DNA of 64,000 nt from Ophthalmolycus amberensis (Eukaryota > Chordata > Actinopteri > Perciformes > Zoarcidae), in NCBI GenBank assembly GCA_024529925.1, contig JAFEUB010001181.1, positions 844,001-908,000 on the forward strand, in the 5' to 3' direction. The position numbers were made by a program, and so were the translations under genes. Position 1 is the stretch's first letter; each line of letters begins with the position of its first letter. The notes under the pieces were generated by a model, which saw nothing but the letters and a program-made list of their open reading frames with translations, was not told the origin of the DNA and searched no databases. Of this stretch, positions 9,055 to 22,304 are shown piece by piece.

Positions 9055-9215
9055 CTTGTAATACATTATGTCCACTTATAATCTTAAATATACCTTATAA
9101 GTTGTGCATGATTATATACATGTATTGAGTTTTCATAAAGCCTTACAAATACATTATAATGTATTATGAATGTGTTAATGCATATACATGGGATTTGTAT
9201 ACAGTGTTTGCCCTT
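9055..9215. repeat. AT-rich palindromic dispersed repeat
   Basis: Contains the perfect palindrome ATACATTATAATGTAT (9150-9165) and several TACATTAT/TTATAA variants around it. Such TTATAA/CATTATAATG runs occur in non-autonomous fish elements. Family not identified. Confidence 0.35.
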
Positions 9216-9374
9216 ATTGATTTAAGAGCAAACTCTTTTTTTACATGCCAATATATGTAAATACTTCCAACAGCATTTTTGTTCATATCAACACAATAAA
9301 ATGTGTGCAAATTCAAACCCATTGCTTTTATTTTAATGAACAGAAGTATAAGAATGTCACATCTTTAAATGACT

Positions 9375-9500
9375 TAATTAAGGAAAAGCAGCAGCAAACA
9401 AGTTTTAAGCCTTGATTTTAAGAACAGGGTTTGGAGCACACCTCGGGTATTCTGGAAGTGTATTCCAGATCTGCGATGCATAAAAAGAGTTAAGAACAAA
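9375..9500 (-). mobile_element. Degenerate L2-like LINE fragment
   Basis: Aligns by eye with 19105-19225: both share AGCAGCAGCAAACA, CTTGATTT, TTCCAGAT and the following AT/GC pattern. It is the minus-strand 3' end of a LINE reverse-transcriptase frame, heavily decayed and without a usable frame. Confidence 0.55.
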
Positions 9501-10001
9501 ACTCATGCAGTGGCGGCTGGTAATGAGTTCATCTTCATGGACATTTGGCGGTTTTACAAGCATAACAAACACATGCTGTAGCTGATTACTTGTTGAACTA
9601 CAAGGCCAGTCAAGCTTCAGCCCTGTATTAAATGTAGGTATGAGGGATAGTTCTTTTCATTTTGATTGTTCCTCTAAATCTGCAGTTTCTCATTTCTCCA
9701 GCAGAGGGAGGTATCTGTATACTTAATAAAGCGCTTATGCCAGGGTAAGTGGCAAATGATCTGTATGAAGCGTTACTACACACTCAATGAAGCATTATGC
9801 AAATTTAACACAATATTTCAAATCAAGACCACTTTTGAAGTATGTTAAAGATGATGGCAGCTTGAGTTCTGTATTTGATGAGTCAGAAATACTCGCAAAA
9901 ATATATAGGAACAATGTTTTCTGTTGCTTTTTAACCAAAATCCTATTGTCACAAGCAGGTATGTGTTATATATTTAAACAAGATGAATGCTCCACCTGTC
10001 C

Positions 10002-10040
10002 TACACACACACGCACGCACGCACGCACACACACACACAT
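10002..10040. repeat. (CA)n/(GCAC)n microsatellite
   Basis: CA repeats flanking four ACGC units. Confidence 0.9.
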
Positions 10041-10829
10041 CCAGCCAACCTCAGGCCACTGAGCAGAGTTTTCAATATTTGCATTGCATGGTAGGCTGGC
10101 AGAGAGAGCCATTCACTGGAGTGTTCACCTTTCATTATCATGGCCTCTTTACTTGACAGTCAATATAAATGGAACCATCCAGAAAGGACATGAACTCAAA
10201 GAATGTATCCCTGCTTGTCAGCCCATGCTGGTTGCTCTCGCAACCTCTATTTATTTTGTTGTCTAGAAAATCTTACGCCTTCATTCGACACAATTTGCTG
10301 CTTGATTGTGGGTTGTCAGGTAGGTGGCACTTGGTTTTTTCAAGTTGTATCACTGTGGCGAAACTGTGTCGGAGATCAACAAATATGGCCTTCTTCCGTC
10401 TTTCAAATACAGAATATGTAGAGGTTCTTTATATTGCATTCAGAGCATTAAAAGCGCAGCAAACAACCGCTTGCTATGTAAAGATATAGTGGACTGTTGT
10501 CTACCGTGTCACTCTCTGTGCGGGCCAGCCATGCGTGCCTATTGGTAGTGCATGTTAGTGCATGAGAGCGTGCCCCACTGGTTTGCCATGCTATTCTGAC
10601 CAGCCATTAATGGTGCGCAGGTGATGAATATTCATGACTTTGTTGATCTTCTGACAATGCAAAGTTGATATTTATGACTTTGATTGGAGTTTCAGATCTC
10701 AGAAACTATTGGATGCAGTGCGTTCTAGCATTGTCATAGCATGTTAGCATGTGGCCTTTTGCATTTAGCTCAAAGCACTGTTGTGCATACACGTGCAGCC
10801 CCAGCATGCTGTGGCTGTAGACTTGCAGC

Positions 10830-11610
10830 TTAATTTGGATATTCGACAAACATCAAATCCGGACACAGCAGGATCTTCTTATTCATCCAATGTTGGAAGG
10901 ATGTGAATGCTCAACACCTGGAGCTTGAGTTAAACAGCTGGGGGCTGAAGGTATTATCAATGTATTAAATAATATAAAACCAATGTCTTTTTCAATACCT
11001 TCATGCCGACTTGCCAATATTAGTGAAAAATATAATTTAAAAAGTATACTAAATTTGTCTCATGTAGCACACTTATTCTTGTGTGATTCATTTATTTTAC
11101 GTACATATTTTAAGTTGAAAGATTGACAGTTTTTTCCATGACTTCCATGATGTGACCCATGATGTGACCCAACGACTCAAAATGATCATTAATCATTACA
11201 CAGGACGCGCCTCTTCATATAGGATTATTGAATGGAAAATAAAAACCACAAAAATCCCACATGTGTCATCTGTGAAGTGTAGGGATACATTTTGATTTAA
11301 AATTTGAATTGCCGGGTCAAATTTCATGGAAACTATTGAAACAACCTTGCCTTATTTGCCATTAAAATATGTATGTTAAATAAATGATTTACACGTAGCC
11401 TAAGTAATAAAAATAGCGTGCGCTACATGAGACCAATTTAATAAATGATTTATGTTTTCACCAATGTTGGCAAGTCAGCATGAAGGTATTGCAAAAACAT
11501 TGGTTTTAATACACTGATGGGAGATGAGCTAACATCGAGTAAAAGTGAATAAGAAGACACCGCTTGGTCCAGATTGAATGTCAGTCGAATATCCGATTCA
11601 AAACTAACTT
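10830..11610. mobile_element. Foldback / MITE-like element with about 250-280-bp inverted arms
   Basis: The left arm (10830-11113) is an inverted near-copy of the right arm (11363-11610). The best-matched core is 10975-11068 against 11422-11508 (shared CAATACCTTCATG, GACTTGCCAA and GTCTCATGTAGC, read inverted on the right). Outer blocks GGATATTCGAC...TCTTCTTATTCA on the left recur inverted up to 11594. Inner blocks CATTTATTT and TACATATTTTAA pair too. The loop of about 250 bp contains a tandem ATGATGTGACCC pair (11147-11171) and no transposase. Likely a non-autonomous DNA transposon. Target-site duplications were not resolved, so the ends are approximate. Confidence 0.7.
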
Positions 11611-14600
11611 CACCGCGGTATATCAATACTGTTCACCCAAAAGGAAGATGAAAAGAAGTCACTTCATTATCTTCAATAAATAATCAGTAAATGGTGATAT
11701 TGTCTCATCTTTAGTCAACAATAGTCTCACAATAACATAGGCCAAATAATAACATCTGATGGCACTCTCAGGTTATTAAATAATTCAAAAGGTTGTGTTG
11801 TTTGGGACATGTATTACATTTGCTATGAGGTGGGGATGAGAGATTATTTGCCCATGAGCTGTTTGGTGTAGCCATGGGAAATGAACGCCTGTCTCAAGTC
11901 ATTCAAAGGCAGACTCTAATTAAGACACAGTAAATGTTCCTTGCTTCAAGTGTTGGGCTTTCTGCCTTTCAGCCTGATTGTGCTGTTCACATCTCGTGGA
12001 CCTATTCCTCCCTAATCTGTATTCAGAGTTCGGCCTTGCTCTCACTCTCACTCTCACTCTCTCACACACTCTCTCTCTCTCCCTCTGTTGATCTCTCTTC
12101 ATCCATGGCTAGAAATGATTAATTGTACTAGCCCCATAACCCATGACTGGTGTTTTTCAGCTCAGGCTTATGCAAAACTGACTTTTTATTGTGAATAGTT
12201 ATTGCTCTCGCTGTCCCTCGATTAGAGGAGATGATATAGGACACAACAGCCAAATTAACAAGACTATTCACTCATTATCTGGATTCGATGTGCTCGCCTT
12301 TCCTCTGAATAACAATCGGAATCTTACACGATAATCTATATGTCGTGATTCCTTGAGGATCGGAGCGATGGGAGGCTATTTGTGCACAGCTCAAAATTGG
12401 TTGGGTTCCCTGGTGCAATTATTGTTGAGTGTCTGTCGAGGATTTCAGAAAAAGAGGATGTGTGACTTGTAGTGTTACTCATTCTTCATGGAGGTTTGGC
12501 TGTTGTTGGTTTCATCAAAATGTAATAGCCCCCAAGTGTCTGCAGATGGCCTCAAACACTTAATCAATGTAAGTCCTGAACACAGACTCCCAGCCCCAAC
12601 TATGTCCACTTATAACTACCAAGTAACAAGTGGCACTCATGACGGTCACAATTTAGTAGCACTTTTTGTTTTTGTTGAAGAGTGTTTAACCTAGCGAGCT
12701 CCATACAAGCCTTCCTTCGTGGTTATCAGAGTGTGACTGATTTTACAGAAACCTGGTCAGCTTCTCTTAGTACTTGCAGGGCTAATTGAATATTCAGAAG
12801 GGACCTTGTGTGTGTTGATGTTGTGTCTCAGGGGATTGTTTAATTCTGCTAACAGACACAAAAACAACCCTGTGTCAGCCAGGCTGCTGAGGCTGCAATC
12901 CACTGCTGGCATTCACTCTAAAGGGGGGTCTGTTCCTTCATTTGACCTCTGTGAGTATAACCGTGACTCTATCTCCAGGATCGTGCCCAACCCTGGAATG
13001 AACTCCAATTTTACATATGCATATGGCGCACACCGCAGCTGTCAATTTATGCTAATGTTCTTTTGAATGAGCCATGAAAAACAATTAATTTTCTGCGCAG
13101 GTTGATGAGGAGTTTTCACAAGGAGCTTAATCACAATCTTTTGTGCCAGAACACTTGCTGACGATGCGGCTGGTGAAGCGAGACATGGACGGAATTCAAA
13201 GAATGTCCAATCGACATGAGGAAACAACCTCTTGCCTGCTTAATATACTGTACACACAGCTGATCTCTTGCGATGTAAAGAAGGACCCTTGTGATTTGTT
13301 AGACTTAGTAGTAAGTCTAATCATTATACCAGTAATTCTAAGTAGACAATTCTTGCTAGTAACACAGACTCGCACATTTTATATAATAAAGGGAAGAATT
13401 AAAGAATTAAAGCGGTACTGATTTTAGACCTACAATTAGCTTGTGTAACATTTACGGCCTCATATCAGAGTAAAACTTCAAAACTAGACACACGATTCCA
13501 CCAATATCATGTTTTACATCCACATTTGTGTTAGGTTGTGCTATAAAATGTAGAAGAAATACTATTACAACGTGATATAATAAAGCATGAATGTATGATT
13601 TAGGAAATGAACAATGGTTGCAAGTTATGGATGTTGATGTACAAACAATGTCCTTGTAAAATATAGGCCACTCTATGGCTGCGAGAAGCTGCAGTCTCAA
13701 ACAAGATAAAGCACTGCTGTGGTTATATGCTGGGCTGGTAAATCACATGAAATGTCTTAAACCATCTAACAGCTACCAATCTGTGTCCTATTTTTCACTC
13801 ACCCCTTCTGTCACCTGTCTCTCACTTGCTATCCTTGGGGAGTCAAAGTTCCCTTTGGCTTGAAAACCTCTCCAATCTTTTTTTCATCTGCTCAACTAAT
13901 TTCCAGTAGGCCAGGCAGTAAGATAGAACTGGCAGAGGTCTCAGCACTGCAGATGTTGAAGCAACTGCTCTACAGTTATCTGGCCCTGCAGTCTGAGAGA
14001 CAACTTCAGGGGACAGTGTGTAAACCTGCTTTGTTGGGAATGCAGTCAAACCTCTTGGCTGTACTTGAGAGAGTATTCTGTCATCACACAAGTACTGTGT
14101 GAACGTAAAACTGCGTCTTGAATGCAAACTGTGTGCGATTCACCTCCAGTGGCAGGAGACGGACGTTGTAAGAATTCAGGGCTCACACCAAACTTCATGC
14201 CCCAACCTTGGAGAGATGTATTCCCATTCACAGCAGCTATATGCACGATTTTAAAAAACATTTGGAAATGATAGAATGCCCTAACAATCTGCACATCATT
14301 TGGGAAAATCATGATGAGCCTCTTTTTTCAAACGCAGGAACCTTCCTCAGGGACTATGGAACCTTTTTATGGAACTCATTGCATCTCGCCCTCAGGGACC
14401 AGAGTCCAAATTAAGGCCGATGCTTCAAGTCGTGAACCACTGAATTAATAAAACAGTACTCTAGTATCGATTTAGGACCATGTTAAGATGAGGGAAGAAC
14501 ATCTTTCTTTGTATGATAACATTAAAAGTAAAGTTAGGCGAATGCAGACAACAATGGGCTGAAGGAAGCTTGTAGTTCCTTTAAAAAGCATGGTAGGCAT

Positions 14601-14915
14601 TTTTTTTTTAAACTTCCATAGAGCTCCTGTAATCAGTTTAATTGATAAAACAAGCTAGTAACCTCCTGACGCTAGCTTAATACTTATGACACGAACATGA
14701 AAGTGGTGAGTATTCCTTTAACTCCATTTACTAATGTAAAAGTGGACTACAGTGGGTAGGAAATGCAGTGAGAATCCCACCCAGGCCCAATGCCAAGACC
14801 AGGAAAGATGTTGCTAAATAACCATGGACCACGAGCCTCGTCCCGTCACTTCATGTCACAAGGTTCAGTACTTTCCACAAACCATTCAACAACTCCAGAT
14901 CTCTGCTGTTACAGT
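11611..14915. other. Gene-desert sequence
   Basis: No exons recognised. Apart from the (CT)n tract it looks unique. The small open frames here have no recognisable domains and mostly overlap each other on opposite strands. Confidence 0.5.
12039..12085. repeat. (CT)n/(CACT)n low-complexity tract
   Basis: CTCACT and CT repeats. Confidence 0.85.
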
Positions 14916-14950
14916 ATGTGGTAAAGACAGTACCACATGTAGTACATGTG
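14916..14950. other. Two overlapping inverted repeats
   Basis: ATGTGGTA (14916-14923) pairs with TACCACAT (14931-14938). CACATGTA (14934-14941) pairs with TACATGTG (14943-14950). The two stems share bases 14934-14938, so they could not form together. No known element recognised. Confidence 0.6.
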
Positions 14951-15834
14951 TAGTTCCTCCCTGTTTGATTTCCTACATGGCTGCTTCACGATTCATTGAG
15001 TAGTTTATGTAGAGATTAGGCCAAGGATGCTCCATTTTCAAACATCCGCTCCTCTGAGACCTTTCCCCCGAAGCGTGCCTGTAGTACCAAGTGCCGAGGG
15101 GAAGCGGAGGAGACAGAAGGTTACATTCTCCCCCTATATACGACCACCTGTTATCATGTGACCGACATGTCTTATTGCAGCCACATGATGCAAACTGAGC
15201 AAACTTAATTAGCTGATTACGACGGTGAGATGCGGTTTAATGCCCGGGAGAAAGCCAGTAAAGCTACCTTGAGCTACAATTGTTTTTGTTAAGATGTTTC
15301 TGTTCAAAATGAACCTTCGCGCTCAGTTTAAAAGCTTGTTATGATGGCAGTGTGACCTCAGAGCAGAAGTCAACTTTACCTGGAGCCTTGAGATGAAATA
15401 AATGATCTCGACCGCCTCATGACCTCACTGTGACCTGAAGTCATTGCCATTCTCTTCTCTGCTACATTATGCCTGCTACAGAATGGCTTTCTGTCACTCT
15501 GCATGATGTGATGTATTTCTCCAACAGTATGATAAAGCTTCCAAGACGAGTGATTTACCCCAAAACGTTGCGTAATCATTATTGATTGTCATTGTTCTCG
15601 ATTTGTCTAATCACCTTAATTACTGAAATACTATTTTAGAAAGCAGATAATCACAACCATAATAACTGTCTGCTGATCCTTCTCCAAAGCTGCTGAAGAA
15701 ATTTTTTTAATTTTTAATTTTTAATTTTTATCTCAATTAATTAGTGAACAGAGTGGAGACGTGTGTTGACCAAATTTACTGACCCATAATCGAGTAAACT
15801 TTGATTTGTAAGTGTTCATTTTGAAGCAGATTTG

Positions 15835-15835
<1 letters not shown>

Positions 15836-15884
<49 letters not shown>
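15836..15884. repeat. (TG)n(GA)n microsatellite
   Basis: About 18 TG units followed by about 7 GA units. Confidence 0.95.
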
Positions 15885-16040
15885 TGGCCTGCAGCGTTGT
15901 AATTAAGTTTGAAAAGTAAAACTTTGTCTTCTTGAGTGTATAGAGGAAGATTATAGAGGAAGACAAACAATACAATATATTTTCTGTAACTAAGCAACCC
16001 TTTTTGTCATTCTATTTTGCAGGTTTTTCAGTCTGGAAAA

Positions 16041-16070
16041 GTCATGTGACCAAGTGTAGTCATGTGACCA
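16041..16070. promoter_or_regulatory. Duplicated GTCATGTGACCA motif
   Basis: Two exact 12-base copies at 16041-16052 and 16059-16070. Each holds a CATGTG E-box in the GTCAnGTGAC context bound by the USF/MITF/TFE bHLH-zip family. Seen directly; any regulatory role is speculative. Confidence 0.3.
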
Positions 16071-18872
16071 CAATTCCGTGATCGCCAGGTGTGCCTGTCA
16101 CAGCGGTACACCTCAACTACAGTGTTTTGCTGTATTTGTGATGGTGTACTTCCTAAGCAGTCTTATATCAACCACATCAAATAATGCTGTACATGATACC
16201 TGTAGTTTGGCAGCTGTCTTTTCTGATTTCTGTTCAAATTGTAGTTTGGAAGGGCGTAATCTATTTTTTATGGATTTAAAAAAGCTGGAGTGCCAATGAA
16301 ATCGCTTGCTATCTCCAGGGTTTGTGTTGTCAAAAGGCCACACAGGGCAAACAGTGTTGAAACATCTGTGTGCATTCCATCAGTATTACATGGTGTGAAC
16401 TATCCAAAATGTACCATCTGGGCTGTTGGACCCCTTAATAATGAACAGTGGCACTTTGACACTATTTTGTGCTATGGCCACTGTTGTTTTTTTTCTGTTG
16501 TGCATACATTTTTTTTAATCGAATAGCTCATTTCATGCGTGTTAAAACCAAGATGCATTACTATTTGGCTAATATATAGGCGTATATGTAGTGAACTGTA
16601 AAGTACAATGGTGATAAATCTGTGCGCAAACCAAGTTTTAAAGTAAACATGATCATTTCCTTACTTTAACCAAGTGGCTAACCAGAGCCAATCCTATGAT
16701 GACCGATCAGAAAAGCATCCTATGAGTCGTTTTCGTCTCTGTCATTTGTAGTTGACAAACGATCTGTTCTGCCAGAACAGAAAACATCATCATCGTCATA
16801 TATGTTGTTTTGGAAGGCAATAACAAATTTTATGACATTAAATGTGGAAGATGTCTTGGAAGTATCTCCATTATGTTGTTTGAAGTTACCTACTGCCATT
16901 AGTCGATTTTTCCCTTTGCAACAAAGGGCTGCACAGTAAAATATCTCTTCAGTAATGGTCAGCTTGTACGGCACAGCATTTTAATCATAAGAAAATGGCC
17001 TTTCACACAGAATTTTGCCTCCAGAGTGGGTTTTGTGGGGGAAATCTGGTGGATTATTGTATAACACAAAACAGGACGCAGGCTGTTTCCAGAACAAAGA
17101 AGCCAAATGTTTTCAGAGGGTTTCTGAATGGCAGATGGCGGATCAAGTGAAAGCCAATACAGAAATCCTTTTAAAAGAATACTTTGAAGTGAAGATCCTC
17201 ATTAAAAGTAAATTAGTCCTACATGTGATAGACTATTGCTATGATGATATGGAAGCTACCACCTACCTCAACCACTCATTCATGTGTATGTACTGTTGAA
17301 ACATCAGCTTTATTAACAACCGACGCATGATTACCACAGTATATCACATTTTCTGTTCTATTTTCTGTTTACTGAGTTAGCTGAAAGCATACTCGCACGT
17401 TTGAATAGCGCATAGGCTGACGCATCCTTACTCCTCACCCATCCACACCTTACTGTTTCTGTTTTCTCTCACTGAAATGTTCGTTAAATGACAGAACACT
17501 GTGCTGCATTGTGTCTGCAAGACAAAACAACGTTTTTTTTACAGAAAGATGTATTCATTTTCCAACAGACAATGAAGAGAGAAGACTGCAGCTGAGACTT
17601 TTCGGTCCATTTTTTTATGTTTTATAATGGCAACATGAAACATTGGCTTAGCCTTATCTCACTTAAGGCATTTCACTGCAAGAGTTATGTTCAATCAAAG
17701 AGAGGCAAAGCTTTCTTTTTAGTTCTTAACATGAGTCATTTTCTCTCAAAGAACACTTACTGGATGACGTCCGCCTGAAGAAAAACACCGAGTTTGTTTT
17801 TAAAATCTTGTAAATTCCGTATTCATGGACAATAATCTATGAGAATTTCACGTCGACACAGAAGGAATGCCTCACTGATTTCATTATTTTCTGCAGCCAT
17901 AAATAGATTGGGAAACATTCCGTTGCTCATGGTGGTTATAGCTGCTTCATTTTAGTCTCCGTCTTTGCCTCTCTTGCTCGTCAATGCTGAGCACTGCTTG
18001 GCGAGGTTGTGGAGGAGAGTTGTGAAGCCAGGTCACCTAAGGCAACATGACCCATTCAAGTCTATACTGTCTACTGTATTGTTCTGACAGTACGTTTTGT
18101 CATTGCATTGTCAATCTGTGGTGACCCCGATATGCTGCCTGTGTGAGCCTTGACAGATTTTGCACCATGCACCATTCACTGGTACTAAAACAGCGTATTA
18201 TTCCTTAAACCAGCATAAGAAGTGGTTGAGAGTTCTTTGACACATGTGCCATGATCTTGGACCATCTGTGTGGGGATGCAATCTCATCATCTGAAATTTT
18301 CCCCCTTGTCTTTCTGCACACTACTGTATATGAAATGTTTGACACAAAGGTCTCTGAGAAATAAATCCACGTGGCAGGAGAGATTTACTGACGGATCAAA
18401 TGACACATTGATTTTCTCTGAGGTAACCAACTGAGAGGAGAAAGACACAAGCCTCTTAGCAGTGTCTCATTAATTAATAAATCGTCTCAAAGGGGAAAAG
18501 AAGTGGCCTTGTTCCACTGCATCTTATGTACTGTTGCGGGCACTGTTGGTGAGAATCAGAAGACCTCATTTATAAAAACCGCTCTCCATTTACCGGTACC
18601 TGCTATAATTAGGCAGGGACGCTGCTCAGGAAATGTTTAGTCTTCGATATAGTGATCTGAATAAGTCCAATTATATAACTCATCATGATGCATTATATGG
18701 TCTCCTGCTGGCCTGTATTTAAAATAACCGTAAATTGTCACTGATGTAATTCTACATGCAAATGCTTATTGCTGAAGACAAGGTATTAACATTTGCAGTA
18801 TACTCCTCTTACCTCACTTAGATACGTTTACAGTTCCACTGTGGCCAATGATGAATCCTATAATTTGTCATT

Positions 18873-19430
18873 ACAAGGCAAGGCAAGACAAGGCAAGTTT
18901 ATTTGTATAGCACATTTCAACAACAAGGTAATTCAAAGTGCTTCACATAAAACCATTAAAAGCATCAAAACATCAAAAGAAAAGGAGATTTAAAAACAAT
19001 TAAGAACATTCATTGCATTAAAACATAAAAAATAAAAAAGAAAAAATACAGTAGTAAAATGCAGAAATGCAGGAAATTGATTAATATATTAATTGAATGT
19101 GGTTCAATTAAAGGCAGCAGCAAACAGAAAAGTCTTCAATCTTGATTTAAATGAGCTGAGGGTCTCAGCAGACCTGCAGCTTTCTGGGACATTTGTTCCA
19201 GATATGTGGAGCAGAAAAACTGAACGCTGCTTCTCCATGTTTAGTTCTGACTCTGGGAACAGAAAGTAGACCGGTCCCAGACGACCTAAGGGGTCGGGAT
19301 GGTTCATAAGGTAGCAGCAGATCGGAGATGTATTTTGGCCCTAAACCATTCAGTGCTTTGTAAACCAACAGCAGGATTTTAAAGTCAATTCTTTGTTGGA
19401 CAGGAAGCCAGTGCAAAGACATTACAGAGT
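18873..19430 (-). mobile_element. 5'-truncated L2-like LINE (reverse transcriptase C-terminus and 3' tail)
   Basis: Minus-strand frames give the hallmark LINE C-terminal peptide: SLHWLPVQQRIDFKILLLVY, then KALNGLGPKYISDLL, and further on APHIWNKCPR. The frame then shifts near 19200 into SFKSRLKTFLF. The tail contains the TTTGTATAGCACATTTCAAC motif and ends in AAGGC-type repeats (18873-18897). Typical of teleost L2/CR1-group elements. It is a dead fragment, with the rest of the polymerase and the endonuclease missing. Confidence 0.85.
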
Positions 19431-22270
19431 GAATCTCCTCTGAGCTGCTATAGATTACTGTGTCTCCTAATCACTCTGTCTGAATTAGCATCATATTCCA
19501 GCTCCATCCTCTGAAAGTTTACAAAGTAAAGCTGCGAGCAACTATATCTGTCGCCATCTTCAGTCTGATGGGTTGACCCCACTTGTCTGAACATCACACT
19601 TGACACTCGTGCTCCTGCAGGCAATGTCAAATGAGACAGCTGGGGCTAACTCTGGATGACACACATCACTGACTGCTGCTAAAGATGTACCATTTGTCAG
19701 AAATAAACGAATATTTCCTTTCAGCAGCAGCTCTCTGTACCGCTACATTTCATAATTGCTGCAAGGCAGTTCTGAACGTAGATGGGGAAGATCTCCTGCG
19801 GTACGATCACACTGGCACGCCCTTTGTCCTAGATATAAGATATCGGTCTTTCTGCTAATGTGATCCAAAGAGTGCTCGTGGAGTCTGGTCGAGATTGACT
19901 GTGTGTTTGCAGTTTTGACAAGAAACTTGACGATGCTGCCAGACTAAATTCTGAAAGGACTGAAGTGACTTGCCCACCAGAGAGACAGCCATCACAGTGC
20001 ACTGGGCCACACTTTGTCAGGACTACAGTAAAGTTCTTCATGGCCAGTCTCACTGGTACAATCGTGTACTCTTTTCACAACATATACCAGAAAATATACT
20101 GCTCTCTTTACACAGTTGACTCCACCTTCATATTGCATGACAATGTAGAGAGTTGAAGTGCTTTATGCATGCAATTCATTGTAAAAGAACAGAGGAAAAA
20201 GGAGAACTATAGAAATGAGTGGGAGTACGTGAGGACAGGAGGCTTGAGGAGCTTATTGATGAATTAGTGGGTGCATTGTATTCCAGGCATATCTAAAGCT
20301 GCATAAGTGCATCTCTAATGTTTCTTTTTTTTCAGGTTGACTGCATGTCCTTTACAAATACAAAACGATTGGATCCCATTAAAGGAGTTTTTCACCACAA
20401 GCATGTAGCTGCTCATCAAACAGGTGGACATCATTTTAGCTAACGTTCAGCTCTAAGAATTGTACACATTAATGGAATCTACTGTAAGCGTACAGCATCT
20501 CTTATGAGGCCTATCTATTCACCTGCAAAGGAGGAGCCTCTGTCTTAACCTCCATCATCCCAGTACAAGCCATACAGGCTTTGAATTAATGAGCTGTAAC
20601 CTCTGTGGTAGCACCATCTCGGTAATGGAGCGTGAACTGAGCAAGTTCACATCATCTCGGTGTGAGCAAAAGAGCCCAGAGAAACCGGGTATGTTTGTAA
20701 ATGAAGCCGGATGGGGATTGGAGTTTTCGATGGGCAAATGTATTGGTACACCAGGCTATATAACAAGATCCTTAATTACAATTAGAGAGTTATAAGTAAG
20801 GGGTGAACACATTTTTTTCAAGGTGATTACACTATAATTATAGTACTTACACGTTTTTCTTGATATAGGTACAAGTTAAGTATTCTATTGATTCCTTTTA
20901 TATATTAAATAATGATTGTAATTCTGATGCAGGACTGACTTCACTGCTCTCAAACAGACTTCTAAAAGGCAATTTAAAAAAACAAAAAACAAACATGAAA
21001 TGCAAAATCCGTAACAATTTTAAAAAGCCAGATCTCTCGTATAAGTCGAGTGTCATGTCCAAATGATTAAAACTGCTTATTACTTGTTAAAATAGATCAC
21101 AAATATATATATATATATAAAAACTTAACCAAGTGATTTACAAGACTTAAAATAAACTATCAGTGGCCAATGTCTGCCGACCAAAAACCAACAACTTCCT
21201 GAGAATGTGGCTCTTTGTTCTCTTATTCTCATAAATGTTTGTAGGTGAGGTACCAAGGCCACAGTGAGAAAGGAAGAGGCACGGCTGAACGCAAAGCTAT
21301 CACATAACTATCACATAACCAGCTGGGAAATAACACATCCTCATCGCCATGGCATAATTTAGAGATGACTATATTTGATAACAATCACTCGACCAAACTG
21401 TCAGCACAGCCACAAGTTAAAGGATGTGATATGTTAAAGTTAGTCCTGCTTGGCACACAATGACCTATAGGTGCTGATACTTGATGTTGCTTCAAACGTC
21501 ACTTTCCAAAATGGCCAAGCATGATGTTGTTAGAAATTTCCATTAAGGTTTACAAGGCTTCCTCAATAGATCTCTGCTCTGACCCATTGATTCTCCTCTT
21601 TAATTAGCTGGTTTACTTGCCGGCTTATTTATTTCAATTACAGGCCACCGTAAACTGCCAGAAATCTGTCGATTGCTGACGCAATTACTTGGCTACAGAT
21701 GGAAGTCGATTAATGTACCATTTACTTTTTAATTCCATTATCTTCTTGCCCTTGAATTACAATCATTTTTGTCTTTGACTGCACCAGCATTGATTTCACC
21801 TACAGTATGATCCAAACCCTTTCCCCTGCATGGTAACACAACGCCATAGCTAGCTCTATGGAGCAAACCTTGTGAGCTACGGTAATTGACTTTGAATGCA
21901 ACATGGAGTGGCCTTTAAAATGAATAGTGTTTAGTTTGAACACCATGGCACTGTAGCTAAGGCTTACAACGGATTTATGTTTGCAAACTTTCAATTACTT
22001 GGTGTCTTTGAATAGTATTGCGGTGGGTGATGATGTCAGGGTTGATTCACCAATAATTATCTCTGCATTCACAGTATTGGAGTATATTTTGAATTAGAAA
22101 GTATAATCCTAGTTATTAAAAGAACCACACTATATGCATTTAACACAAAATAGTTGTATACAATAGCAAAGACATACATTGTTCATCATACATTGTTGAT
22201 GAACATGAGGCATATCATTTTATAATAATTAATGTAAATGTTTTGGGCTGGGGGCGTGGCCAAACACATG
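19431..22270. other. Gene-desert sequence
   Basis: No gene recognised. Contains a (TA)n tract (21102-21119). A stretch at 21590-21790 rich in TTAATTA-like motifs could be conserved non-coding DNA, but this cannot be told without alignment. Confidence 0.5.
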
Positions 22271-22274
22271 ATAA

Positions 22275-22304
22275 GGGTTAGGGTTAGGGTTAGGGTTAGG
22301 GTTA
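22275..22304. repeat. Interstitial telomeric repeat (GGGTTA)5
   Basis: Five perfect units of the vertebrate telomere hexamer on the plus strand (equivalent to TTAGGG), followed by GTTATAG and a GC-richer stretch to about 22430. Short interstitial telomeric arrays arise by telomerase-mediated break repair or as parts of dispersed repeats. Confidence 0.95.

Larger units (their letters stand above)
14951..18870. other. Gene-desert sequence
   Basis: No exons recognised. Contains the (TG)n(GA)n microsatellite and the paired E-box motif listed separately; otherwise nothing to report. Confidence 0.5.

Noticed and set aside
15733..15997. Histidine/threonine-rich frames across 15733-15997
   Set aside because: They are translations of the TG/CA microsatellite.
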